NCBI GenBank assembly: GCA_014379625.1
Contig: JACMLJ010000033.1
Coordinates: forward strand, 1-64,000
Origin: Ferruginibacter sp.
GTDB taxonomy: Bacteria; Bacteroidota; Bacteroidia; Chitinophagales; Chitinophagaceae
Direction: 5' to 3'
Length of the DNA: 64,000 nt
Positions 1 through 8,188 of this stretch are shown here, one piece after another. The position numbers and the translations under genes are program-made. The number at the start of each line of letters is the position of its first letter. The first letter of the stretch is position 1. The notes under the pieces are model-generated. The model did no database searches, had not been told where the DNA came from, and saw only the letters and a list, made by a program, of their open reading frames with translations.

Positions 1-590
1 CGGTACTTGGTGGTGATGGAGGATACGATAATGCCAAAACCAAAACCGATACCCGCTAAAAATAATAAGCTCACCGGTATTAATAAAAGTCCCCAGCCCA
101 CCTGTGGCTGGTACCCCTGGAAAATAACCATGTACAAATAGATCACCACAAAAAGCGAAAACTGGATGCCGAATTTAATGAGGGCCGATATAATGCTGGC
201 AAGTGGCATGATAAGCCTGGGAAAATATACTTTGCCGAAAATACCAGCATTGTTGGCAAAGGCGCCAGCGGAACTTCCAAAACAGCCATTAAAAAAATTC
301 CAGATAGCGATACCGGCATTATAAAAAAGGAACATGGGTACACCGTCCGTGGGCAGTTTCGCGATCTTTCCAAAAATGAGGATATAGGTAAGCGTTGAAA
401 ATATGGGCGAGATAAAATGCCATAAAGGCCCCATAATGGTTTGCTTGTAAGCCCCGATATATTCCCTGCGTACCCATAACCAAAGCAAATCCTTATAATT
501 ATGCAGCTCTTTTAGATTAAGGTCTAAAAGTTTGTTTTTAGGCTTAATTACTAAATCCCATTCCTCGTCTGACTGATTGTTGTGTTTGAT
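1..590 (-). CDS. ABC-2 type polysaccharide export permease (Wzm-like), partial
   Basis: Translating the minus strand gives an N-terminal part of an O-antigen/capsule ABC permease: a short acidic head ending EEWDLVIKPK, then RREYIGAYKQTIMGPLWHF, followed by several hydrophobic segments. The 3' part lies beyond the left edge. Such permeases pair with a Wzt ATPase to move undecaprenyl-linked polysaccharide across the inner membrane, which fits the EPS locus to its right. The start is odd: the frame is open back to a TAA at 615-617, but no in-frame ATG, GTG or TTG occurs between that stop and the conserved head. The ATC codon at 588-590 is where a start would be expected. A palindromic repeat begins directly upstream and may have altered the original 5' end. 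Family confident, start not. Confidence 0.8.
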   Translation of the reverse strand, partial: MKHNNQSDEEWDLVIKPKNKLLDLNLKELHNYKDLLWLWVRREYIGAYKQTIMGPLWHFISPIFSTLTYILIFGKIAKLPTDGVPMFLFYNAGIAIWNFFNGCFGSSAGAFANNAGIFGKVYFPRLIMPLASIISALIKFGIQFSLFVVIYLYMVIFQGYQPQVGWGLLLIPVSLLFLAGIGFGFGIIVSSITTKY

Positions 591-617
591 GGTTGCTTTT
601 TTTGATAGTTGATTTTA

Positions 618-720
618 TTTGCGAGACCTCACAGGTTTTAAAAACCTGTGAGGTCTTTTTCTATAGGCGCAACGACCCCTGCTACGTCTTAGGCACATGG
701 TGAGACTTTACCCAGAATAG
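618..720. repeat. Palindromic intergenic repeat, copy A
   Basis: It contains a perfect 33-nt inverted repeat at 624-656 (16-nt arms AGACCTCACAGGTTTT and its complement around one A) followed by TTTTT on the plus strand. The flank (TATAGGCGCAAC ... GTGAGACTTTACCCAGAAT) is clearly related to the flank of copy B at 1634-1735. Both copies have the same orientation. The hairpin plus T-run has the shape of an intrinsic terminator on the plus strand, but the neighbouring genes are on the minus strand, so a mobile or REP-like origin is more likely. Confidence 0.85.
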
Positions 721-733
721 TCCAGTTCACATT

Positions 734-1147
734 TTATTGAAGATTGTTCACCAGTTCAAGGAATCTGTTAATTGAAATAATGGTGACAAGCGGGAAAGAA
801 AGTTTTTTTGCTTCATCAAAATGAGTGTCATTGGTTACGAGGTAATCCGCATTACCTGCAACTGCAATATCAAAAAATTTATTGTCATCCGTATCCTGCT
901 TAATGGCATTCCAATAATAAAATACACGTTTATAAATAATGTCAGGTGACTCAAGAAAAATTTCCATCACCAATTCCGCCGCGTTAGGGGCAGCATGTTC
1001 CAAAAGGATTTCCTCGTATTCATGTAAAATATCTTCGGATAATATTAATTTGTATTTACCATTTATAAACGCTTCCCATATAGGCCGGTACCTGCTTCTT
1101 TTACCAATGGCAACCAATAGTATATTGGAATCTAAAACAACCCTCAT
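734..1147 (-). CDS. PIN-domain toxin of a type II toxin-antitoxin pair
   Basis: A 137-residue protein of the PIN_3 type (putative toxin, PIN family). The acidic residues of the nuclease site are visible: D6 in VVLDSN, E43 or E45 in LHEYEEI, the D85-D88/D93 patch in DTDDNKFFD, and D107 in LVTND. Family members are Mg-dependent RNases kept silent by a cognate antitoxin. The start overlaps the upstream gene by 4 nt (ATGA), the usual antitoxin-toxin arrangement. The pair lies between the two copies of a palindromic repeat within an EPS locus, which suggests it arrived independently of the polysaccharide genes. No truncation seen. Confidence 0.85.
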   Translation of the reverse strand: MRVVLDSNILLVAIGKRSRYRPIWEAFINGKYKLILSEDILHEYEEILLEHAAPNAAELVMEIFLESPDIIYKRVFYYWNAIKQDTDDNKFFDIAVAGNADYLVTNDTHFDEAKKLSFPLVTIISINRFLELVNNLQ

Positions 1148-1386
1148 TCGGAATGTTTCGAACTGCTTCTAAAATGAAACTTACTTAAAGCCTCATAAGT
1201 TTCGCCGTTAATACCATTTTCCAGTTCCCATTTATCTACTTCCTGGTCCAATTGCTTTGCCAATAATTTTATTGCCAACCTTTGCATCTGTATAAAATCC
1301 TCATCAGGCAAGGGGTTTTTAAGCAGCCTCAGCATCATTACCTGCTGTTCATTTAAAGAAGTGGGAGCCATTTCATCTTCTATCAT
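1144..1386 (-). CDS. Antitoxin partner of the PIN toxin
   Basis: A small, acidic, mostly helical 80-residue protein immediately upstream of, and overlapping, the PIN toxin. Position, size and translational coupling support an antitoxin role. The sequence shows no DNA-binding fold I can name with certainty; a central segment around residues 10-60 looks helical and may wrap the toxin. AT-rich DNA directly upstream (1387-1440) contains a TAACTTTA box resembling a Bacteroidota -7 element and may hold the promoter, which in such pairs is usually autoregulated. Confidence 0.7.
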   Translation of the reverse strand: MIEDEMAPTSLNEQQVMMLRLLKNPLPDEDFIQMQRLAIKLLAKQLDQEVDKWELENGINGETYEALSKFHFRSSSKHSE

Positions 1387-1633
1387 ACCGATAAAATTTT
1401 ATAATAAAGTTAGATAAATTAAAATAACAATCAGGGGTAAGGAATACCGGCATCTTTCTTCCCAGCAACGAGCTTGCGCATGGGTGAGGACGTTGCACCA
1501 TCACTAAAGGTTTCCTGTATAAATGAAAGACCGCTCACTGTATTATTTTATAACATCCCGTTTAGGAAGAGTGAATTTTATAAGAGCAAAGATTGATCAG
1601 CATAGGCGCAAAGTCCCCGACCATGCTTTATTT

Positions 1634-1735
1634 GCCAGACCTCACAGGTTTTAAAAACCTGTGAGGTCTTTTTCCATAGGCGCAAAGTCCCCGGTTGTGC
1701 TTCAGGGTCATTGAGAGACTTTGCCGGGAATAAAA
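1634..1735. repeat. Palindromic intergenic repeat, copy B
   Basis: Second copy of the element at 618-720. The 33-nt perfect palindrome is identical and lies at 1637-1669, again followed by TTTTT, with a diverged flank (CATAGGCGCAAAGTCCCC ... GAGACTTTGCCGGGAAT). A further partial piece of the flank (CATAGGCGCAAAGTCCCCG) occurs just left, at about 1603-1621, so the site seems to hold one full and one partial unit. The whole 1387-1738 gap holds no gene. Confidence 0.85.
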
Positions 1736-1738
1736 CAA

Positions 1739-2776
1739 TCAACCATCGGGCACCCGGTAACTTTCCTTCTTCCTTAAAAACCACGCTTCAAAATAATGGT
1801 TAGACAAGTAGGCAATAAAAATAGTAACCATTATTTCTGCAATAAACATCATTGTATGTGCAGCCGCTGAGGGTAAGGCAGTCAATGTATTTTTAAGGCA
1901 TAGCGAAAGCAAAAATAAAACGATGAAATGATACCCGTAAATTCCGTAAGATATCTTTCCCAGGAAATTCAGTACAGGGTTCTCCAGCCGTACTAATGTT
2001 TTGGCATTGGTACTTACATTCAAAATTATAACAGCATAAACCAGTGCATTCAGATCGGTATTCAGCATCCCAAAAAAAGAAATATGCAATGGTTTGTAAA
2101 ATATCGATATTACCAGAACGATCCAGGCAAGGGCCTGTATCACCGGGTGATAAATAATCCTGAGCGCTGTATTCCGGCGATGGTACAGGCAGGCGGCAAT
2201 ACCCCCGATGGCCATGCAATCAAAGGGCATATAATCCATCAGTATCCTGGCGTTGTAGGGAAATTGCAACCAGGTGAGTATATATTTTAAAGCCAGGAAG
2301 ACCAATAAAAACAAAAGTAGCCGGTCTAATAATTTTTTTGCATTGTTTACTAAAAATGGCCAGAAAGCATAAAACTGTTCTTCGGCGCCCACCGACCACA
2401 AAATATTGACCAGGTCGGGGGCATAGCCCAAAAAAGTTGCGATATTGGGTATTAAGATGCCGTAAGCCAGCAGGGTAACCGCAAGCTGGGGCTTTGCACC
2501 CTGGTCAATTTGGCCTGGCAACAAAAACAATAATAAAGCCCCTGTTATTAAAACAAGGTAATACACCGGCCAGGTTCTTAAAATACGGCGGGCATAAAAC
2601 TTCCGGTAATGGATGCCACCGTTTTTTTCCTTTTCCTTCACCAATAAAAAGGTGATCAAAAACCCGCTCAGTACAAAAAACAGTATCACCGCATAAGCAT
2701 GCATCTGTGTTTTGTAGAAACCATAACTGGTCAACCCAAAATAATGACTGAACTGGTCCGTATGAAATACCATCAC
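1739..2776 (-). CDS. Acyltransferase 3 family membrane protein, 5' end disrupted
   Basis: An integral membrane acyltransferase (OafA/acyltransferase-3 type) that O-acylates sugars in surface polysaccharides. The body shows about ten hydrophobic segments and the family pattern FFVLSGFLIT followed by a basic YARRILRTWPVYYL. The first standard start is the GTG at 2774-2776, but the family N-terminus (PGLNGLRAIAALIV) is encoded in frame upstream of it. Reading further up, an ATG at 2858-2860 is in the same frame but is followed after three codons by TAA (2849-2851). So the gene carries either an early nonsense change or an unusual start. Without the upstream part it would lose the conserved start of its first membrane segment, so it may be a pseudogene. 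Distal member of the EPS gene row. Confidence 0.75.
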   Translation of the reverse strand: MMVFHTDQFSHYFGLTSYGFYKTQMHAYAVILFFVLSGFLITFLLVKEKEKNGGIHYRKFYARRILRTWPVYYLVLITGALLLFLLPGQIDQGAKPQLAVTLLAYGILIPNIATFLGYAPDLVNILWSVGAEEQFYAFWPFLVNNAKKLLDRLLLFLLVFLALKYILTWLQFPYNARILMDYMPFDCMAIGGIAACLYHRRNTALRIIYHPVIQALAWIVLVISIFYKPLHISFFGMLNTDLNALVYAVIILNVSTNAKTLVRLENPVLNFLGKISYGIYGYHFIVLFLLSLCLKNTLTALPSAAAHTMMFIAEIMVTIFIAYLSNHYFEAWFLRKKESYRVPDG

Positions 2777-3002
2777 GATCAGGGCGGCAATTGCACGAAG
2801 GCCATTAAGACCGGGAAAGTAAACTGGATTTGTGATGCCGGATTTATTTTACCTGTTCATTAAAAGAATTTTATACCTGCCCAGTTAAAAATCATGTCTT
2901 TTTTCAATCAGCGTAAGCATTCTTGGTTTCTATCGGATGCATGGGCCGATCAATTAAAAACGACTGCTCCTGTTTTGCCTCTCATGACAGGGAAAAGCAG
3001 GG

Positions 3003-4103
3003 TCAGTCTCCGGGAAATCCTGGACCCGTCGAAGAGGGAAAGGGGCTGGGGCGGGGTTCTTCCAGTACCTTCCAAAATTTTTCCCTGTAAACCGGGTAAC
3101 TAAATTTTTCCATTACCTGCTTCGGATCAGGAATAAAAGCGGTTTTATTACGGATAACGCGGGTGATGGCGCCGGCAATTTCATTTGCGTCATCGGGGTT
3201 AACGAGTAACCCCAGGTTACCATCGTCCAGCGCGTCTGCAGAACCGTCTTTATTGCCTGCTATAACGGGTTTGCCATAATACATCGCCTCTATAAACACG
3301 ATGCCGAAACCTTCTTTTTTACTGGGCATGATATAAAGGTCGGCAATATTATAATGCGCCGCAAGTTCCCTGTCAGCTATAAACCCGGTAAAAACAATAT
3401 TATCCTCTAGTTTCAAAGCCAGTATGATGGCCTCCAACCTGCTTTTTTCTTCCTCATCGTATTTACCCACTACCATGTACCTGATACCCGGGTATTTTTC
3501 TTTGAGCTTTTCAATGGCATATAAAACATTATCATACCCCTTATACTGCTCTTTAAAGGAGAGTCGGGTGATGGTGAGCAATACAATATTATCCTTCGTT
3601 AAACCATATCGTGCTAACAGGTCGGGATTTTCCCTTTCTCCAGGCGGCACCTGCAAAAAAGGGTCGAGGCAGTTATTCAGTACCGTAATTTTTTTTTCCG
3701 CTATACCATGTAAGGCCATCATCCTGGTTTTTGTAAACCTGCTTACCGCCAGTACCCGGTCGCATTTACCCAACATATAGTTTTTCCAGAAAGGGAACTT
3801 TTGCCACACTTCAATACCGTGCGCCAGTAAGATAAGTTTGGTTTGCGGAGAAAATACTTTGACTAAAAAGCCTGCCAGTAATAAATTGCTATGGCTTAGT
3901 ATCACTTCGCGGCAGCCAATGCCCAGGCGGACGGCTTCGTATACGAAACGGATTTTTTTTTTATGAAACCCCTTAAAAACGGGTGCCGGAAAATACTTTT
4001 CATCCACATCCCCCTGCTCATCGTACATAGAAAAAACCCTCAGCTCCCGGCCCTGGCGCCCGATTGTGTATTCATACAAAGCCATCCCGGCCACCCTCGA
4101 CAC
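3003..4103 (-). CDS. GT4 family glycosyltransferase
   Basis: A GT-B glycosyltransferase (GT4/RfaB-like) expected to add a sugar to the EPS repeat unit in the cytoplasm. The C-terminal half has the family nucleotide-sugar site: TITRLSFKEQYKGYDN, VVGKYDEEEKSRL, and the EX7E-type EGFGIVFIEAM. GTG at 4101-4103 is the first standard start, yet the frame is open further up and encodes the expected first strand and loop (ITLFLTLRVF then SDTGGIEKV). An ATA codon at 4155-4157 lies where ATG would be expected, so the true start is unresolved. The last about 17 residues (PRPSPFPS...) are low complexity and look like translated intergenic repeat. The roughly 200 bp 5' of the gene are CT-rich and non-coding. 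Confidence 0.85.
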   Translation of the reverse strand: MSRVAGMALYEYTIGRQGRELRVFSMYDEQGDVDEKYFPAPVFKGFHKKKIRFVYEAVRLGIGCREVILSHSNLLLAGFLVKVFSPQTKLILLAHGIEVWQKFPFWKNYMLGKCDRVLAVSRFTKTRMMALHGIAEKKITVLNNCLDPFLQVPPGERENPDLLARYGLTKDNIVLLTITRLSFKEQYKGYDNVLYAIEKLKEKYPGIRYMVVGKYDEEEKSRLEAIILALKLEDNIVFTGFIADRELAAHYNIADLYIMPSKKEGFGIVFIEAMYYGKPVIAGNKDGSADALDDGNLGLLVNPDDANEIAGAITRVIRNKTAFIPDPKQVMEKFSYPVYREKFWKVLEEPRPSPFPSSTGPGFPGD

Positions 4104-4378
4104 TTTTTCAATCCCCCCTGTATCGGAAAAAACCCGGAGCGTTAAAAATAAAGTTATAGGTGAAGGTGAATTAATTGCACTACAATTTTAAACGATACTG
4201 CATTAGGGAAAAGGCGGGTGACCTGTTATTTTTTCGCTGCTCAGTTTATCTACATCCTGCTCCCTTTCATGCCCTGATACACCTGTCCGTTGATTGCTTT
4301 CTTCCTCCGAACGATGGTGGGCCCTTTATTTACTTTATTTACTCCCTTTTTACTTTAACCCTTCCCTGCCCACCCAAA

Positions 4379-6163
4379 CTAAGCATGCCGGTGGTTTGCA
4401 ATCAAAATGGATGTGAGGTATTGCGACCAATGCATTTTACCTTCCATGAATTTTTTGTAATAACCATTCGCATCCCTTCCCATAATGTCGGCCGCGAATT
4501 GATCTCTTTCCAGCCATTCTTTAAAAGGAAATGAAAATCCCATTTTGGGCCTGTTCCAGGTAGCTTCGGGCAAAATATCTTTAAAGGAATCAATCAGTAA
4601 CTGTTTGCGCAGTTTGCCACTGTATTTTACATGGGAATTAATTTGCAGTGTCAGCCTTATAAAATCTGCATCTAAAAAAGGCACCCTTATTTCGAGCCCA
4701 TGCGCCATACTCATCACATCGCAATCCCGTAGTAACTGGTTTTGCATATACATATTAGTTTCTATCCAGCTAGCCTGGTTTTTCGGGGTCATATGATCTA
4801 TCCGGGGCAAATGTGGCTGTTCGGATAGCACTTCCCATATTTCTTTTTCATCCGCCCCCAGCCTGGCGGCAATTTCAACAGCTGTAAACTGGCCCCTCAA
4901 AAACAGGTAGTCGCCTACCGGCCCCTCAATGGTTAAATATCCCAACCGCCGGAATTTTTTTAATCCGCTAACCCTGCCCGATCTTAATAAGGCATTTGAC
5001 AGATGCCTTAAGGTTAAAGCCGCTTTTATCCTGTTAAACGATGGGTAGCCCCCATACAATTCATCGGCGCCAATTCCTGACAAGACAGCCTTTAAGCCAT
5101 TTTCCTGGGCATACCTGGCGATAAACCAGGTGTTGATACCATCACTGCTCGGAAGATCCATTGAATTAATAATGCCCGGAAAAAATTCATGGAATTCATC
5201 TTCTTTCAGCAAATGCTGGTGGTGGTTACAGGTTAGCCGCTGTTGTAGGATATCCTGGTATTTTTTTTCAGAAAACTGATCCTGTTCAAAATAAAGGGAA
5301 ATGGTTTCTAACCGCACCTGGTCATTATTTGCCAGCAAGGCAATAATAGCGGAATCAAGACCTCCGCTTAAAAAAACACCGATCGGTGCATCTGCCAACA
5401 GGTGCCGCTTTACCGCTTTTGCTAAACTGTCTTTGAGTAAATGGATTGCATCTCTCCGGTTGCTGATCTTTTCTAAATAACTATACCTGTTAAATGGTTC
5501 GGTCCTGCTTAGTCCGCTTGCAGCATGGTATTGAAGCCAGTTCCCCTTTTCAAGAGGCTGCACATCCTCTAAAGTGGTAATGGGTTCGGGAAGGTGGCCG
5601 TAAGCCATCAGGAATATGGGCCACCGGGGGTTTTTTTTTTGAAGCCAGGGTACAGGAGCGAATGCTTTAAGTTCAGACGCAAAAACAAGCCCCTGTTTTG
5701 AAATGGCATAGTACAATGGCTTGATTCCTGAACCATCCCTAACGAGGTAAAGGCTTGCAGTAACAGCATCCCATAACGCAAAGGCAAACATACCATTAAA
5801 CTGTTTGAATGCCGTAGTGCCCCAGGTGGCGAATGCAGCCAGGATAACTTCGGTATCACTTGAGCTGTTGAAAACGCAACCTTCCTTTTGGAGTGTTTCT
5901 TTTAATTCGGGATAATTATACAGCTCGCCATTGTATGATATCCAGTAACGCTGATCGAGGTATGACATGGGCTGATGGCCTGCCGGTGTAAGATCGATAA
6001 TGGCCAGCCGACGGTGCCCCAAAACCAGGTGATGGGTGTTGTTGCAATATGTGCCTTCATCATCCGGTCCCCCCGCTTTAAGCGAGTTGCACATTTCTTT
6101 TACCAATGCATGAACAGTATCCGTAGGTAAAGAACGATCAATTATCCCGGCAATCCTGCACAT
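4379..6163 (-). CDS. asnB: Asparagine synthase (glutamine-hydrolysing) type amidotransferase
   Basis: A 594-residue class-II glutamine amidotransferase fused to an ATP-pyrophosphatase synthetase domain. Cys2 (MCRIAGIID) is the N-terminal nucleophile. The glutaminase domain runs to about residue 200 (HRRLAIIDL, SYNGELYN, FNGMFAFALWD), and the PP-loop SGGLDS is at 266-271, with GADELYGGY further on. The reaction is aspartate plus glutamine plus ATP to asparagine, but within EPS loci paralogues often amidate uronic acids or unknown substrates. The start codon overlaps the stop of the upstream fucose gene by 1 nt (TAATG), so the two are co-translated. Length and motifs look complete. Confidence 0.9.
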   Translation of the reverse strand: MCRIAGIIDRSLPTDTVHALVKEMCNSLKAGGPDDEGTYCNNTHHLVLGHRRLAIIDLTPAGHQPMSYLDQRYWISYNGELYNYPELKETLQKEGCVFNSSSDTEVILAAFATWGTTAFKQFNGMFAFALWDAVTASLYLVRDGSGIKPLYYAISKQGLVFASELKAFAPVPWLQKKNPRWPIFLMAYGHLPEPITTLEDVQPLEKGNWLQYHAASGLSRTEPFNRYSYLEKISNRRDAIHLLKDSLAKAVKRHLLADAPIGVFLSGGLDSAIIALLANNDQVRLETISLYFEQDQFSEKKYQDILQQRLTCNHHQHLLKEDEFHEFFPGIINSMDLPSSDGINTWFIARYAQENGLKAVLSGIGADELYGGYPSFNRIKAALTLRHLSNALLRSGRVSGLKKFRRLGYLTIEGPVGDYLFLRGQFTAVEIAARLGADEKEIWEVLSEQPHLPRIDHMTPKNQASWIETNMYMQNQLLRDCDVMSMAHGLEIRVPFLDADFIRLTLQINSHVKYSGKLRKQLLIDSFKDILPEATWNRPKMGFSFPFKEWLERDQFAADIMGRDANGYYKKFMEGKMHWSQYLTSILIANHRHA

Positions 6164-7143
6164 TATTTTACGATATCCGTTGTTGCTGCGGCTTTGTGTT
6201 TTTTATTGATGTAGTGATCATAATTGGCGGTAAAATCGCGGTAGGTATTCCGGATGCCATCTTTTAAATCGATTTCCGCGGTCCAGCCCAATGCATTGAT
6301 CCTGTCAACATTCAATAATTTACGGAGTGTGCCATCGGGTTTACTTTCATCAAAAACGAGTTCCCCTTCAAAACCCGTAATCTCCTTAATGATCTGTGCC
6401 ATTTCGGCGATCGTATGGTCGGCACCCAGGCCGATATTCACTATACCGGGAAGTTCATATTCCTGCATCAAAAAATAACAGGCTTTAGCCATATCATCTA
6501 CGTGCAAAAACTCGCGCCTGGGGCTGCCCGTACCCCAGATGGTTACATTATCGGCCCCGCTGATCTTCGCCTCGTGAAACTTTCTTATCAAAGCGGGTAA
6601 AACATGCGAATTCTGCAGGTCGTAGTTATCTCCCGGTCCGTATAAATTGGTTGGCATTGCGCTGATATAGCGGCACCCGTATTGCTGCTGGTAAAACGCA
6701 CACATTTTGATTCCAGCTATTTTGGCAATCGCATAAGCTTCATTGGTAGATTCGAGCGCGCCGGTCAGCAAGTATTCTTCTTTAATAGGTTGTAATGCAT
6801 TTTTTGGATAAATACAACTGCTGCCCAGGAACAATAATTTGGAAACACCCGTGCGGTAGGATTCATGGATCACGTTATTTTGTACACAGAGGTTATCGTA
6901 AATAAATTCAGCCGGGTAAGTATTATTGGCATAGATGCCGCCAACTTTTGCAGCGGCTAAAATAACATATTGCGGTTTTTCTGCTGCAAAGAATTCCCGA
7001 ACCAATATTTGCTCCCGGAGATCAAGTTCTTTTGAAGTACGGGTGATAATGTTGGTGTAGCCGAGGCTGGAAAGTAATCTCAATATCGCGCTTCCCACAA
7101 GGCCCCTGTGGCCGGCGATGTAAATTTTGTCTGTTGGGTTCAT
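6163..7143 (-). CDS. fcl: GDP-L-fucose synthase
   Basis: An extended short-chain dehydrogenase (GDP-4-keto-6-deoxymannose epimerase/reductase) making GDP-L-fucose with NADPH. The Rossmann loop GHRGLVGSAI is at 11-20, Ser108 is in GSSCIYP, and the catalytic Tyr137/Lys141 pair is in YAIAK; the length of 326 residues is normal. It suggests L-fucose or a related 6-deoxysugar in the exported polysaccharide. The partner GDP-mannose 4,6-dehydratase is not in the window. The last about 15 residues are a basic, alanine-rich tail beyond the family core. It lies downstream of the antiterminator and overlaps asnB. Confidence 0.93.
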   Translation of the reverse strand: MNPTDKIYIAGHRGLVGSAILRLLSSLGYTNIITRTSKELDLREQILVREFFAAEKPQYVILAAAKVGGIYANNTYPAEFIYDNLCVQNNVIHESYRTGVSKLLFLGSSCIYPKNALQPIKEEYLLTGALESTNEAYAIAKIAGIKMCAFYQQQYGCRYISAMPTNLYGPGDNYDLQNSHVLPALIRKFHEAKISGADNVTIWGTGSPRREFLHVDDMAKACYFLMQEYELPGIVNIGLGADHTIAEMAQIIKEITGFEGELVFDESKPDGTLRKLLNVDRINALGWTAEIDLKDGIRNTYRDFTANYDHYINKKHKAAATTDIVK

Positions 7144-7149
7144 TTAATT

Positions 7150-7369
7150 AGAAGTTAAGAATTAAGAGTTAAGAATTTATAGTTAAGAATTAAGAATGAG
7201 AAAATTGAATAGTCAACGGGTCAAAACGGCGGCTGGTGAAATTACAACTGCTACATCATAATAGTAACACAGCAGCAAATTAACACATTATCACCAGTTA
7301 TCGCGCCCGGTTTGCGGATTATCACATTATCTTATTTTCACATCTGCACATTTTCACATCTTGACATTT
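7150..7369. repeat. Low-complexity spacer between fcl and the antiterminator gene
   Basis: This 226-bp gap carries repeated AGTTAAGAATTA units (about 7150-7200) and, at 7322-7400, repeated CACATTTTC / TTTTCCCATTTTC units that run into the last codons of the upstream gene. No hairpin terminator or promoter is evident, so the operon probably reads through it. Confidence 0.55.
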
Positions 7370-7906
7370 TCACATTTTCCCATTTTCGAATTTTCCCATT
7401 TGCCCCACCAGTTCAAGGTTCTTCCTGTCAAACTGCGCACTCAAATGTATCCCCATCGATTCAATCCTCACTTTTGCACGGCTGCCGGAGAGTTCTACCA
7501 ATATTCCCTGGTAGTTCATTAATACCCCCTGCTTCACCCTAACCTTGCTGTTAACCGTCAAACCCAGGTTCTGCTCCACTTCTACATCACTGAATTCATG
7601 CAGGAATTTTCTGATGGTATAGATATCCTGGTCCTTTATACGGGCGGGCTTACCCAGCCAGTAAACAAAATTGATGATACCGTAAATACTTCTCAGTTCC
7701 CATTTTTCCGCATCAGGTACCCTCACAAATACATAAGATTTGAATACAGGCTCCAACACGATTTTTTTCCTGTCACTCCACTGCTTTACCACTTTGTTTA
7801 ACGGGCAATAGTTTTCAATGCCCTTTTCATCCAGGATAGTGGCCACTTTTTTTTCCCATCTTGGTTTGGTATATACTGCAAACCAATGTAAATTATTTTC
7901 CTCCAT
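7370..7906 (-). CDS. UpxY/NusG-like transcription antiterminator
   Basis: A NusG-paralogue of the UpxY/RfaH class that loads on RNA polymerase and allows elongation through long polysaccharide operons. The NGN domain is at the N-terminus (HWFAVYTKPRWEKKV, YVFVRVP) and a KOW-like segment is near the C-terminus (KVRVKQGVLMNYQGILVEL). I chose the ATG at 7906 because the typical family start WFAVYTKPR follows a few residues later; a GTG nine codons upstream (7933) is the alternative. It stands at the head of the downstream EPS genes and has a consensus promoter 78 bp upstream. The final GKFENGKM is encoded by the low-complexity spacer and is probably not conserved. Confidence 0.88.
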   Translation of the reverse strand: MEENNLHWFAVYTKPRWEKKVATILDEKGIENYCPLNKVVKQWSDRKKIVLEPVFKSYVFVRVPDAEKWELRSIYGIINFVYWLGKPARIKDQDIYTIRKFLHEFSDVEVEQNLGLTVNSKVRVKQGVLMNYQGILVELSGSRAKVRIESMGIHLSAQFDRKNLELVGQMGKFENGKM

Positions 7907-7983
7907 AAAATAGCTTCGCTGTCCCTCAGTCACATTTACTGAAGGAAGTTTTTGGATTTTAGGTTAGCGTATTGAGTAAAACA

Positions 7984-8015
7984 CAAATTTAGGTTATATA
8001 AAAAGGTTAACCCAA
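7984..8015 (-). promoter_or_regulatory. Bacteroidota-type sigma-A promoter for the antiterminator gene
   Basis: On the minus strand a TTG (8013-8015) is followed after exactly 21 nt by TAAATTTG (7984-7991), a perfect match to the -33 TTG / -7 TAnnTTTG promoter of this phylum. It leaves a leader of about 75 nt before the ATG at 7906. No competing hairpin was found in the leader. This makes the UpxY-to-permease block a transcription unit separate from wza/wzc. Confidence 0.7.
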
Positions 8016-8055
8016 ACTGCACGCTAATCATTATAAACATTTTTATAAACCATCA

Positions 8056-8165
8056 ACTGATCAACCTGATCTACTTTATATACCTTATTTACTTTACTTA
8101 CCTTATTTTATCTACCTTACTTACTTTATATACCTTATTTACTTTAGCTACCTTTACCCACCTCC
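8056..8165. repeat. Degenerate TACCTTATTTACTTTA tandem repeat
   Basis: About 110 bp made of imperfect 8-16 nt units such as TACCTTATTTACTTTA and TATATACCTTATTTACTTT, strongly strand-asymmetric (pyrimidine-rich on the plus strand). A similar short run lies at about 4325-4360. It sits just 3' of the tyrosine-kinase gene. On the minus-strand transcript it would be purine-rich and unstructured. Confidence 0.6.
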
Positions 8166-8188
8166 CCCTCCAAAAAACACCTCATCCA

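Noticed and set aside
624..656. 33-nt palindrome as an intrinsic terminator
   Set aside because: The T-run is on the plus strand while all adjacent genes are on the minus strand; its recurrence with flanks fits a repeat element better.
1578..1784. 68-codon open frame on the minus strand
   Set aside because: It is formed largely by the palindromic repeat, and the translation has no conserved features.
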